64,000 nt of DNA from Rathayibacter sp. VKM Ac-2804 (GTDB taxonomy: Bacteria > Actinomycetota > Actinomycetes > Actinomycetales > Microbacteriaceae): positions 1,116,001 to 1,180,000 of the forward strand of contig NZ_CP047420.1 in the NCBI RefSeq assembly GCF_009866655.1, read 5' to 3'. A model generated the notes under the pieces. It saw only the letters and a program-made list of their open reading frames with translations, had not been told where the DNA came from and made no database searches. The first letter of the stretch is position 1. Every line of letters starts with the position of its first letter. The position numbers and the translations under genes were made by a program. Of the stretch, positions 1 to 14,788 are shown one piece after another.

Positions 1-238
1 GGCCGGGGCGGCGGCGTCCGCCGGCGAGGGCGCCGCCGAGGCGGGCGACCATCGGGATGGCGAAGGCGAGGGTCTTGCCCGAGCCGGTCTTGCCGCGGCC
101 GAGCACGTCGCGGCCGTTCAGGGTGTCGGGGAGGGTGTCCACCTGGATCGGGAACGGCTCGGTGATGCCGTTCGCGGTCAGGGCGGTGACGAGGGGTGCG
201 GGGACGCCGAGGGCGGCGAAGGTGGGGATGGTCGACAT
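1..238 (-). CDS. DEAD/DEAH-box RNA helicase, 5' part only
   Basis: The reverse strand encodes the first 79 residues of an ATP-dependent RNA helicase; the rest lies beyond the left edge. A Q-motif region ([12 protein letters not shown]) is followed by Walker A motif I, GKTGSGKT. The RGKTGSGKT variant of motif I occurs in many actinobacterial helicases. These enzymes unwind RNA duplexes in cold adaptation, ribosome assembly or mRNA decay. The ATG at 238 is preceded by GAAAGG at a normal distance. The 250-bp gap upstream holds a short inverted repeat (GTGAC/GTCAC, 321-334) and no gene. The specific paralogue cannot be named from this fragment. Confidence 0.88.
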   Translation of the reverse strand, partial: MSTIPTFAALGVPAPLVTALTANGITEPFPIQVDTLPDTLNGRDVLGRGKTGSGKTLAFAIPMVARLGGALAGGRRRPG

Positions 239-490
239 GGATGGTGCCTTTCGGGGCATCATGCCGATCTGACAGCGCAGGCCGGTGGGCGGGCGCGGGT
301 GATCGGCTGTTCGGGCGAAGGTGACGGTGGTCACATCCGTTCGCCGTCAGAAGCGGTGCGCGCGGCCGGAGGCCTCATGCACGTGCGCCAGATGGTCGGG
401 ATCCGAAGGATCCCTGACGATCGCGGTCCGAGGACCAGGGGCGTTCTACGACGCGGGGGAGCGCAGTCGTCGCGCTCGCACCCTCCCACC

Positions 491-1339
491 CTAGTGGGTG
501 CCGATCCATCCCCGCATGGTCGTCTGCACGCGGGAGCCGTCGAGGTCGGCCAGCTTCAGGCCGACGAAGTCGCGCGCCCAGTCCGAGGTCTGCACGCGGA
601 AGGGCGGCTCGGGGTCGCGCAGGGTCTGCAGGATCACCGCGGCGACGTCGGCCGGCTCCTGGGCGTGGGTGGAGGAGAACGCCGAGGCCGTGCGGTCGAG
701 GTAGGCGCCGAGCGCGCCGGCGTAGGGGCCGGCCTCGGCCATCAGGGCGGAGGCGTCGATGCCGACGTTCTCGACGAAGCTGCTGCGGACGGCACCCGGC
801 TCGATCAGCGAGACGTGCACGCCGACCGCCGCGGCGACGGGTGCGAGCGCCTCGAAGAAGCCCTCGACCGCGAACTTCGCGGCGCAGTAGTCCTCGTTGA
901 ACGGCTGGCCGATCGCGCCGCCGACGCTCGAGACGGTCACGATGCGTCCGCGCGAGGAGCGCAGCAGCGGCAGCGCGGCGCGGGTCACGGCCACGGTGCC
1001 GAAGAAGTTCACCTCCATGACGCGGCGCAGCTCGGCCGGGTCCTCGAGCTCGCTGATGCCGATGTGGCCCGCGCCGGCGTTGTTGACCAGCACGTCGAGC
1101 CCGCCGTGGACGCTCTGGATCCGCTCGAGGCAGGCGGCCACGGAGTCGGCGTCGGTGACGTCCAGCTGCTGCACGTCGAGCTCGACCCCGGCCCCGCCGA
1201 TCGCCTCGCGGAGGCCGTCGGCGTGCTCCACATCGCGGACCGTGGCGACCACCTGCCAGCCCGAGCGGGCCGCCTCGATCGCGGTCGCGCGGCCGATGCC
1301 GGTCGAGGTGCCGGTGACGAGGAGGACGGATCGGGGCAT
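491..1339 (-). CDS. short-chain dehydrogenase/reductase (SDR)
   Basis: A 282-residue classical SDR. The cofactor motif TGTSTGIG is at residues 9-16, NNAG at 86-89, and the catalytic set is Asn111, Ser138, Tyr151 and Lys155 (YCAAK). This predicts a cytosolic NAD(P)H-dependent oxidoreductase with a Rossmann fold. A basic residue after strand 2 (VATVRD) suggests NADPH, which is an inference. The substrate cannot be deduced. It stands alone, with repeat elements on its upstream side and an intergenic gap towards the helicase. Its length is usual for the family. Confidence 0.85.
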   Translation of the reverse strand: MPRSVLLVTGTSTGIGRATAIEAARSGWQVVATVRDVEHADGLREAIGGAGVELDVQQLDVTDADSVAACLERIQSVHGGLDVLVNNAGAGHIGISELEDPAELRRVMEVNFFGTVAVTRAALPLLRSSRGRIVTVSSVGGAIGQPFNEDYCAAKFAVEGFFEALAPVAAAVGVHVSLIEPGAVRSSFVENVGIDASALMAEAGPYAGALGAYLDRTASAFSSTHAQEPADVAAVILQTLRDPEPPFRVQTSDWARDFVGLKLADLDGSRVQTTMRGWIGTH

Positions 1340-1453
1340 GCTGGTTCCTGCTTTCCGGCGCGGAGGCGCGCCGCCCGGAGGCTATCGGCGGAGCCTCCGA
1401 GAACGGTCAGCATCGAGCGCCCGTGGCAGTCGAGCAGCCGCGCAGCGGCGGCC

Positions 1454-1552
1454 CATGCTGGTCGAGCAGCCGTGGAGCGGCGTATCGAGACCCGGCCTGC
1501 TGAGCACGGTGGATCTCGATACGCCCTCTGCGAGGGCTACTCGATCGACATG
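1454..1552. repeat. REP-like palindromic repeat pair
   Basis: Two copies of a roughly 40-nt imperfect palindrome lie head to head: 1454-1493 in reverse orientation and 1511-1552 in forward orientation. Each carries a conserved TCGATAC / TACTCGA-type outer part and a variable inner stem. In the forward copy the inner stem is GCCCTC/GAGGGC, where other copies have GCCCC/GGGGC, so the stem is kept by paired changes. A degraded half copy sits at about 1429-1449. The pair lies between the start of the SDR gene and the 3' end of the DUF1684 gene. Related copies occur near 21.1, 45.8 and 63.0 kb. Confidence 0.75.
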
Positions 1553-1563
1553 TCGCCGCCGAG

Positions 1564-2310
1564 TCAGCCCTTGTAGCGCTCGCCCACCGGCACTTCGACC
1601 GGCAGGGTGTTGCCGGGCTGCGCGAGCGGGCAGGCCCAGGCCGGGTCGTACGCGCAGGAGGGGTTGTAGGCGAAGTTGAAGTCGAGCACGAGCGTCGACG
1701 GCGTCGCTCCGGTGCCGAGGTCGGCGCCCTTCACGGTGTCGAGCAGGTAGCGGCCGCCGCCGTACGTGCCGCCCGGCGTGCCGGCCAGCGCGTCCTTGAC
1801 GGGGACGAAGAGCCCGCCGCCGTAGGAGCCGAGCTTCCAGACGTCGAGCGTCCCCGCCCGGGGCACCTCGACGGTCCCGACGAGCTCGAACGGCACCGTG
1901 CCGTCGGTGCCCGTCTCGACGTCCATCCGCCGCGCCTCCTCGGCCGGGGCGACCTCGAGCTCGAACCGCCAGGCGGCGTCGTACGGCGCGATCGGCAGCG
2001 AGCGGAAGTGCGCCCGGTCGGCGGGCAGCAGGGGAGTGGCGGGGTGGCGGTCGAACAGCGCGTTGCGCGCCCGGATCCACGACGCGTGCGCGGCCAGCAG
2101 GTCGACGTTGGACAGCCGGCGGACCTCGGCGTACATCGCCTGGACGTGGCGGCGCCAGTCGGCGACCTCGATGGCGGAGGCGAGCCGGCGCCGCGGCGAC
2201 ACGGCGTCCTCGTCCTCGGTGCCGTCCTCCTCGCCGGAGGGCCAGCGGAAGCGCAGCAGGTCCGCGCGGGACAGCTCGACGGCCTCCTCGGCCGATCCGT
2301 CGGGGCTCAC
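1564..2310 (-). CDS. DUF1684 domain-containing protein
   Basis: A 248-residue protein whose C-terminal half has the DUF1684 hallmarks: LDFNFAYNPSCAYDP near the end, then CPLAQPGNTLPVEVPVGER. The family is of unknown biochemical function. The chosen GTG start at 2310 overlaps the stop of the upstream gene as GTGA, a typical translationally coupled junction. An open frame continues further upstream, but that extension shadows the neighbouring gene. Probably a cytosolic protein in a two-gene operon with 2307-2825. Confidence 0.75.
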   Translation of the reverse strand: MSPDGSAEEAVELSRADLLRFRWPSGEEDGTEDEDAVSPRRRLASAIEVADWRRHVQAMYAEVRRLSNVDLLAAHASWIRARNALFDRHPATPLLPADRAHFRSLPIAPYDAAWRFELEVAPAEEARRMDVETGTDGTVPFELVGTVEVPRAGTLDVWKLGSYGGGLFVPVKDALAGTPGGTYGGGRYLLDTVKGADLGTGATPSTLVLDFNFAYNPSCAYDPAWACPLAQPGNTLPVEVPVGERYKG

Positions 2311-2825
2311 GGCGCGTCCTCCCCTCGGGGGCGGGTATCGGCGCCGACGTCGTGCCGCCAGGTCGGAGCCAGGGCGCGGATGCGGATCCCGCGCCACTGC
2401 CAGAACGCCCACATCGACGGCCAGATCGCCGGCGAGGCGAGCCCGGCGCTGAACTCGAGCCGGTCGCGGAAGAGGGTCCGCCCGTCGGGGAGCGGGGCGA
2501 CGGCCATCCGGTGGTCCCACGCCGTGATCAGCCGGAGCGCGCCGGAGAGCGGAGCGCCGTTGTCCCGGAGGATCCGCACGTCGGGCATCGACGGCACGCG
2601 GCGGTAGGAGAGGTCGATCTCCTGGGCCCCCATCGGCACGACGCCGAGGGCGTCCATCGCGACGTCGTGCGGCCCGAGGCCCCAGGTCGGCCGGAAGCCG
2701 CCCTCGTCCAGGGACGCGGCGGTCAGGAACGGGGACATCACCTCGCGGAACACGGCCGGACTCTGCAGGGCGCGCCAGGCGGAGTCGGGGTCGGTGTCGA
2801 GCACGTGCTTGAGCATCACCTTCAC
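2307..2825 (-). CDS. conserved hypothetical protein (possible START/SRPBCC-like fold)
   Basis: A protein of about 172 residues with no motif I can name with confidence. The pattern (HVLDTDPDSAWRAL near the start, a DHRMAV..PDGRTLFRDRLEF segment, then Trp-rich WPSMWAFWQWR) resembles helix-grip SRPBCC proteins, which bind hydrophobic ligands; this is an inference. Start choice: a strong GGAGGAGG sequence abuts an ATG at 2834, too close to serve it, while the GTG at 2825 has a 9-nt spacing and is preferred. The stop overlaps the GTG of the downstream DUF1684 gene. Confidence 0.6.
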   Translation of the reverse strand: MKVMLKHVLDTDPDSAWRALQSPAVFREVMSPFLTAASLDEGGFRPTWGLGPHDVAMDALGVVPMGAQEIDLSYRRVPSMPDVRILRDNGAPLSGALRLITAWDHRMAVAPLPDGRTLFRDRLEFSAGLASPAIWPSMWAFWQWRGIRIRALAPTWRHDVGADTRPRGEDAP

Positions 2826-2920
2826 GGACACCATCCTCCTCCGGGTTCTCCCGGGCGGGAACCGGGTGCGCGCCGAGCCGCGGGCGTGTAGGCACCGGGA
2901 GCGGTCGCTACCGTGGAGGC

Positions 2921-3517
2921 GTGAACGCCGCGCTCCCCGACTCCGACCGCTCCGCCGCCGACCCGGCCGCCGCCCTCGACCAGGGGTCGTACCAGATCCG
3001 CTTCGACTGGGGAGCCCGCGGCGTCCGCGCCCTGGCCCCCGCGCACATCACCGTGCTGGTCGACGCGCTCCCCGGCGCTGCGCCCGGCGCAGTCGACCTC
3101 GGCGCGATCGACCCCGGCACGATCGACGGCCACGTCGTGCGCGCCGGCCTGGCCGACCGGACCGCGGTGGCCCGCTGGATCCTCGAGCGCCAGCACGAGA
3201 ACGGCGGCCGCACCAGCGTCAACGTCGTCGCGGTCGGCGAGGTCGACGCGGCGGGCGAGCAGCGCTTCGCCGTCGAGGACCAGCTGGCCGCCGGTGCGCT
3301 GATCGACGCCCTGATCGGGCTCGGCATCGACCACGTCTCGCCCGACGCGGCGGTGGCCTCCGCCTCCTACGAGCGACTCCGCCGCGCCTGCGTTCATCTG
3401 CTGACCGCCTCCGCCACGGGCCGCCTGCTCGCCGCGCACGGCCGCGGGGCGGAGATCTCCGCGGCCGCTCGCGTGGACACGGTCGACACCGTGACGGTCC
3501 TGCGCTCCCCGCGCTGA
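2921..3517 (+). CDS. ComB-like (2-phosphosulfolactate phosphatase family) protein
   Basis: A 198-residue protein. The N-terminal YQIRFDWGARGVRAL and the later RFAVEDQLAAGALIDALIGLGIDHVSPDA match the actinobacterial branch of the ComB family. True ComB hydrolyses 2-phosphosulfolactate in coenzyme M synthesis, which these bacteria do not perform, so the cellular role is unknown. This copy is shorter than most homologues as I remember them and has an altered segment (VDALPGAAPG) where the family usually has a DVL-type strand end. A GTG start is used. A 9-bp inverted repeat follows the gene (3520-3554). Confidence 0.55.
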   Translation: MNAALPDSDRSAADPAAALDQGSYQIRFDWGARGVRALAPAHITVLVDALPGAAPGAVDLGAIDPGTIDGHVVRAGLADRTAVARWILERQHENGGRTSVNVVAVGEVDAAGEQRFAVEDQLAAGALIDALIGLGIDHVSPDAAVASASYERLRRACVHLLTASATGRLLAAHGRGAEISAAARVDTVDTVTVLRSPR

Positions 3518-3519
3518 GG

Positions 3520-3554
3520 GACCGGGCCTGAGCGTCTCCGCAAGGGGCCCGGTC
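3520..3554 (+). terminator. terminator-like inverted repeat after the ComB-like gene
   Basis: GACCGGGCC (3520-3528) pairs perfectly with GGCCCGGTC (3546-3554) across a 17-nt loop, starting just after the stop codon. No T-run follows, as is common in GC-rich actinobacteria. The long loop makes this a moderate call. Confidence 0.45.
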
Positions 3555-3647
3555 GCGCTCGACCGGTGGGGGCGGAGCGGCGTAGCGTTCCCCGGGAGCG
3601 GAGGACCGCCTCCGCCGACCGTCTCCGCGACAGGAAAGCTGGCCCGA

Positions 3648-3950
3648 ATGAAAGCCGTCCTCAACGACGTCGTCATCGCCGACGCCCCCGACTCCGATCT
3701 CATCTCCATCGAGGGCAACTGGTACTTCCCGCCCACGAGCGTGAATCCCGACTACCTCGTCCCCAGCAGCACGCCCTACACCTGCCCGTGGAAGGGCGAG
3801 GCGCAGTACTACGACGTCAAGTCCGCCGACGGGATGCTGAAGGACCGCGCCTGGTCCTACCCGACGCCCTACCCGACCGCGTTCGACCGCGTCGGCAAGG
3901 ACTTCTCGGGCTACGTCGCGTTCTGGAAGGACGTGAAGGTCGTCGACTAG
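3648..3950 (+). CDS. DUF427 domain-containing protein
   Basis: A complete 100-residue single-domain DUF427 protein (MKAVLNDVVIADA, IEGNWYFPP, YTCPWKGEAQYYDV, then GYVAFWKDVKVV). Members are small cytosolic beta-rich proteins of unknown function, common in actinobacteria. An ATG start follows a weak purine-rich site (GGAAAG). Its TAG stop is interlocked with the stop of the opposing CGNR gene through a shared CTAG palindrome at 3947-3950, so both transcripts read into each other's 3' ends. Confidence 0.85.
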   Translation: MKAVLNDVVIADAPDSDLISIEGNWYFPPTSVNPDYLVPSSTPYTCPWKGEAQYYDVKSADGMLKDRAWSYPTPYPTAFDRVGKDFSGYVAFWKDVKVVD

Positions 3951-4585
3951 TCGTCGGCCGAGTCCGCGCGCTCGGCGCTGCGGCGCCGGTGCGCGCGGAC
4001 CTTCGCCCGGTTGCCGCAGCGCTGCATCGAGCACCAGCGCCGCGAGCCGGCCCGGGAGGTGTCGAGGTAGAGGATCCGGCAGTCCTCCGCGTCGCAGCGG
4101 CGCAGCCGCCCCGGAGTGCCGCCGCCCAGCAGGTCGACCGCCTCGCGGGCGAGGGTCGAGAGGGCCTGCCGCGCCGCCGCGTGCGAGCGCCCGGCCTGCC
4201 GCGAGCCCCCGGAGAGCGACGGCGGGACGTCCGGCATCGCGGCGAAGAGGTTGACGACGTCGACGTCCGCAGGATCCCCCACGGCACCGCGCTCAGCGGC
4301 GACGGCCAGCCGCGAGACAGTTCCGCGGAGCATCAGCGCGTCGTCGAGCCGCGCGTCGCGGGCGGTGGCATCGACGGCGTCGAAGCGCTCGGCGAGCCAG
4401 GCGGCCAGGGCCTCGTCGGAGCCGAGGCGCTCGCCGGGGATCCCGCGCAGCGGCCCCGTGCAGGCGAAGTCGAGCGCCAGGCTCCCGGAGTCGAACCACC
4501 AGCGGAGCCCGCCTGCGTCGACCAGCCACTGCCCGGTGCTCGGCACCCGGCCGCGCACGACGCGATGCGGTGCGCCCTCGCTCAC
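3947..4585 (-). CDS. CGNR zinc-finger (ABATE-domain) regulator
   Basis: A 212-residue protein ending in a CGNR zinc finger: RRCDAEDCRILYLD, then a second Cys pair in RRWCSMQRCGNRAK and a basic tail. The N-terminal two thirds, beginning with a WWFDSGSLALDFACT segment, match the ABATE-like domain that precedes this finger. Such proteins are predicted stress-linked transcription regulators (family knowledge; the target is unknown). The GTG start at 4585 overlaps the stop of the upstream SprT-like gene as GTGA. The 3' end shares a CTAG with the convergent DUF427 gene. Confidence 0.8.
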   Translation of the reverse strand: MSEGAPHRVVRGRVPSTGQWLVDAGGLRWWFDSGSLALDFACTGPLRGIPGERLGSDEALAAWLAERFDAVDATARDARLDDALMLRGTVSRLAVAAERGAVGDPADVDVVNLFAAMPDVPPSLSGGSRQAGRSHAAARQALSTLAREAVDLLGGGTPGRLRRCDAEDCRILYLDTSRAGSRRWCSMQRCGNRAKVRAHRRRSAERADSADD

Positions 4586-5067
4586 GCCGAGCGCCCGCTC
4601 GCGGCCGGTCGGGCCGGCACCTCGCGGCGCCGCCACTCGATCGCGTTCGCGGGCTCGAAGCGCCGCGCGCACTTGCCGCAGGCCAGCGGGCGGCTCGGCC
4701 GGCGGTGCCGGTAGAAGAGGTGGCCGCTCGGGCAGGTGCCGACCCAGGGCGCGAGCTCGTCCGCGGTCGGATTGCTGTGCGTGCGGTCGCCGGTGTAGCC
4801 GAGAGCGGTCGCCGCGCGCCGCCACGAGGGCCCGTGCCCGGCCTTCGGACCGGCGAGGGCGTGCGCGACCTCGTGCAGCAGCGTCTGCCGCACCTCCTCG
4901 TCGCTCCACCGCGCGGCGAGGTGCCGCGAGACGGTGATGCGCCGGTCGGTCCAGTGGCAGGCGCCGCCGCGGGTGCGGGCGTGGTCGAAGCCGAAGCTCC
5001 AGGAGTCGTCCAGGTGCTCGCGCAGCAGCTCGTCGGCCCAGCGGGCGACCTGGTCGAGCTCAGCCAT
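4582..5067 (-). CDS. SprT-like metallopeptidase-fold protein
   Basis: A 161-residue protein with the zinc-binding helix HEVAHAL (His65, Glu66, His69) and a downstream His78 in AGHGPSW, as in SprT/Spartan-like domains. A C-terminal zinc ribbon is suggested by Cys112, His116, Cys130 and Cys133. Eukaryotic relatives degrade DNA-protein crosslinks; for bacterial members activity is unproven. It is translationally coupled to the downstream CGNR regulator by a GTGA overlap and lies 21 bp downstream of a TPR gene, so the three probably form one transcript. Confidence 0.8.
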   Translation of the reverse strand: MAELDQVARWADELLREHLDDSWSFGFDHARTRGGACHWTDRRITVSRHLAARWSDEEVRQTLLHEVAHALAGPKAGHGPSWRRAATALGYTGDRTHSNPTADELAPWVGTCPSGHLFYRHRRPSRPLACGKCARRFEPANAIEWRRREVPARPAASGRSA

Positions 5068-5088
5068 CGATCGCGTCGGCTCCGGGGC

Positions 5089-5667
5089 TCAGGCCTCGTC
5101 GCCCTCGGCGCGGCGGCGGCCGCGCACGGCACCGTCCGCCCGGGGGCCGCGGGTCGACTCGTCCTGGAACTCGGAGGCGGCGGCGAAGCCGAGGCGCGCG
5201 ACCTCGAGCTCCTCCTCTTCCACGCCGACGCGCTCGCCGAGCGCGGTCGCCGCGTCGAAGTCGCGCGCCGCCTGGCTGTACTCGCCGCTCTCGAAGAGCG
5301 CGAGCCCGCGGTGCTTGAGCGCGAAGGAGTGCTCGAGGTGCCACTCGTGGGTGCGCGCCTCCTCGACGCAGAGCGTCAGCTCCGAGAGCGCCTCGTCGGA
5401 GCGGTCGCGCAGCTGCATCAGGCGGGCGCGGCGGACGCGCGCGGTCAGCAGCTCGGCGCGGTCGCCGGAGAAGCGGGTGCGGCGGACGGCCTCGGTGGCG
5501 ATGTCCCACGCCTCGTCGAGCCGTCCGAGCAGGCGGAGCAGCTCGGCCTTCTCAGTGAGCGCGGCGAGGGAGCGCAGCGCGCCGATCTCCTCCAGGCGCT
5601 CCTGGGCGGCGTCGGCGTCGATCTCCTCGCGGAGCGTCGAGGGGTCATGGCGGATGATGATGCTCAG
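5089..5667 (-). CDS. tetratricopeptide-repeat-like protein, probable CTG start
   Basis: The frame encodes about 192 residues of helical TPR-type hairpins (for example AELLRLLGRLDEAWDIATEAV and ALKHRGLALFESGEYSQAARDF), a scaffold for protein contacts. Start choice is unusual: between 5667 and 5750 no ATG, GTG or TTG occurs in frame. A CTG at 5667 follows a GAGGAAG ribosome-binding site at good spacing and yields SIIIRHDPSTLREEI. The alternative is an ATG at 5790 without a ribosome-binding site. The tail is charged and Arg-rich. The function is unknown; the gene leads the SprT-CGNR group. Confidence 0.65.
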   Translation of the reverse strand: MSIIIRHDPSTLREEIDADAAQERLEEIGALRSLAALTEKAELLRLLGRLDEAWDIATEAVRRTRFSGDRAELLTARVRRARLMQLRDRSDEALSELTLCVEEARTHEWHLEHSFALKHRGLALFESGEYSQAARDFDAATALGERVGVEEEELEVARLGFAAASEFQDESTRGPRADGAVRGRRRAEGDEA

Positions 5668-5835
5668 GGCGGTTCTTCCTCGTGGATGCGGATCCGGATC
5701 GGCGCACGCGGCGGCGAGAGGACGGAGGGGGCGCTGGCCCCCGTCCACTGTACGGGCAACCGGGCCGGGCCGTCCGGCCGGGGCGTGCACGACCGCCGCC
5801 GGCCTCGGCGACGGTCCTCGCCCCGGCGACGGTCC

Positions 5836-6726
5836 TCAGCCCCGGCGGACCTGGAAGATGCTGCGGGCCGGCAGCGGCGACGGCGTGGCGGTGTCGTCGG
5901 TCACGACCGAGGCGCCGCCGAGGAAGTTCTCCAGCTCGCGCCCCTGCACCAGCTTCGCGGGCGCCGGATCGGAGGCGAGCCGCCGCGGCAGCCCGTCCAC
6001 CGGCAGCGGCGACGGCGAGGCGAGCATCACGACGTTGCCGAAGCGCTTGGCCTTGAGCATCTGCGTGTCGGTCATGATCGCCGTGTGCGCGAAGACCGCC
6101 GCGAGCGTGGCGGCCTGGGCCCGGGCGAAGGCGAGCGCGCCGCCGTCGGCCACGTTCACCGCGACGATCCCGCCCGGAGCGAGCAGCGGCGCGATCTCCC
6201 GGTAGAACTCCGCGCTCGTGACGTGCGCCGGCGTCCTCGCGCCCGAGAAGATGTCGACCACGACGACGTCGACCGTGCCGAGCAGTCCCGGCGGCAGCTT
6301 GCCGAGCACCTCGCGGGCGTCGCCCTGGCGGATCCGGATCTGCGCCCCGCGAGGCAGCGGGAGCACCTCGCGCACGAGGTCGACCAGCGCCGCCTCGATC
6401 TCGACGACCTGCTGGCGCGAGCCCGGCCGGGTCGCGGCGACGTAGCGGGGGAGGGTGAGCGCGCCGGCGCCGAGGTGCAGCGCCGTCACCGCCTCGCCCT
6501 CCGGCGCGAGCAGGTCGATCGCGTGGCCGATCCGCCGCACGTACTCGAAGGAGAGGTGCGCCGGGTCGGCGAGGTCGACGTGCGACTGCGGGGTCCCGTC
6601 GACGACGAGGGTCGCCGCGTCGGCGGAGTGGCGGTCGGGCTCGATCTGCGCGAGGAACCCGCTGGCGAGCACGGCGCGGGGGTGCTCGGAGTCGTCGCCG
6701 CGTCGGCGACCGGTGCGTTCGGCCAT
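5836..6726 (-). CDS. spermidine synthase-like SAM-dependent enzyme, copy 1
   Basis: A 296-residue Rossmann methyltransferase-fold protein of the spermidine synthase-like group. Glycine-rich motif I is LHLGAGALTLPRYVA, the acidic residue after strand 2 is in VVEIEAAL, and the motif-II-like strand is VDVVVVDIFSG. No membrane domain is present. Whether it makes polyamines or methylates another substrate is unknown. The ATG at 6726 is the chosen start; a longer frame reading from 6852 would run through the rpoB promoter. A shorter paralogue lies at 18671-19444. Confidence 0.75.
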   Translation of the reverse strand: MAERTGRRRGDDSEHPRAVLASGFLAQIEPDRHSADAATLVVDGTPQSHVDLADPAHLSFEYVRRIGHAIDLLAPEGEAVTALHLGAGALTLPRYVAATRPGSRQQVVEIEAALVDLVREVLPLPRGAQIRIRQGDAREVLGKLPPGLLGTVDVVVVDIFSGARTPAHVTSAEFYREIAPLLAPGGIVAVNVADGGALAFARAQAATLAAVFAHTAIMTDTQMLKAKRFGNVVMLASPSPLPVDGLPRRLASDPAPAKLVQGRELENFLGGASVVTDDTATPSPLPARSIFQVRRG

Positions 6727-7114
6727 CCGACCAGTGTGCCGTGCCGCGTGCGCAGGAGGGAGACGGGGAGGGGGAGGCCCTCGACCCGGCCGTATACCCG
6801 AGCCCCGAGCCGGACGCAAGCACCTGCACTTGCGCGGCGTGGCGCAGGACATCTATAGTTGTACTTTGCGCTCCCGAGTGCCGAGTCGTCATATTGCGGT
6901 CGACCAGCCATCGGAACCCGGCATCAGATGGTGGATGCCGATGCCACACTCTAGCCCCCGCCCCGAAGGCCGCGTCAAACCGGTCGCTTCGTCGCTGCGG
7001 CCGCGTCACCGCGGTCACGGCACAGGGGAGCAGGACGTGTCGGCCCGCCCGGCGGGAGCCCACTCCACACATCCCACAGATTGAGACCCGCGAGGGTCTA
7101 CGGAGGTTCCTTCC
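6727..7114 (+). other. rpoB promoter and leader region
   Basis: A 388-bp gap without a supported protein gene. It holds the rpoB promoter (6830-6859) and a leader of about 250 nt. In the leader, a possible 15-codon reading frame (GTG at 7037, TGA ending at 7084, preceded by AGGA) ends inside a hairpin, AGACCC-GCGA-GGGTCT (7084-7099). That hairpin stands directly before the rpoB Shine-Dalgarno GGAGG at 7102-7106. The upstream neighbour is divergent, so rpoBC is not cotranscribed with rplJL here. Confidence 0.6.
6830..6859 (+). promoter_or_regulatory. rpoBC promoter
   Basis: A -35-like TTGCGC (6830-6835) and a -10 TATAGT (6854-6859) are separated by 18 bp, matching a housekeeping sigma-A-type promoter. 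It is the best match in the gap and directs transcription towards rpoB. The start point would be near 6866. Confidence 0.55.
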
Positions 7115-10606
<3,492 letters not shown>

Positions 10607-10674
10607 TCCCGCGCCAGCATCTGACGACTCCCCGTCTCTGACGAGACACCCTGTTTTCCGACAAGGAGAAAACA

Positions 10675-14574
<3,900 letters not shown>

Positions 14575-14590
14575 GCACAGTCCGACTGAC

Positions 14591-14624
14591 GAAGGGCCCC
14601 GCCGGGAGACCGGCGGGGCCCTTC
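14591..14624 (+). terminator. rpoBC intrinsic terminator
   Basis: A perfect 15-bp stem, 14591-14605 with 14610-14624, around a GAGA tetraloop, 17 nt after the rpoC stop. No long T-run follows, as is usual in high-GC actinobacteria. Confidence 0.85.
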
Positions 14625-14637
14625 GTCGTCCGCGGGC

Positions 14638-14657
14638 GGGTGAGGGCACCCTCACCC
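14638..14657. promoter_or_regulatory. inverted repeat upstream of lipase gene
   Basis: GGGTGAGGG (14638-14646) and CCCTCACCC (14649-14657) form a nearly continuous palindrome in the gap between the rpoC terminator and the secreted lipase gene. The 2-nt centre is too short for a good RNA hairpin, so an operator for a dimeric regulator is more likely. The protein is unknown. Confidence 0.35.
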
Positions 14658-14788
14658 TGACTGGGGGTCCGTCGATTCCCGACAGAGAGCCCGAACGGGG
14701 GCGCCAGGGTGATTGACTTCGGGGACGTTCGTCCGGTCGATCCCCTGAACCCGCTCAGCAGGGGTCGCGGCGGTGAGGAAACGTGCGG

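Noticed and set aside
1340..1563. Insertion sequence or MITE with target duplication around the REP-like pair
   Set aside because: No flanking direct repeats or transposase remnant could be identified; classed as REP-like repeats instead.
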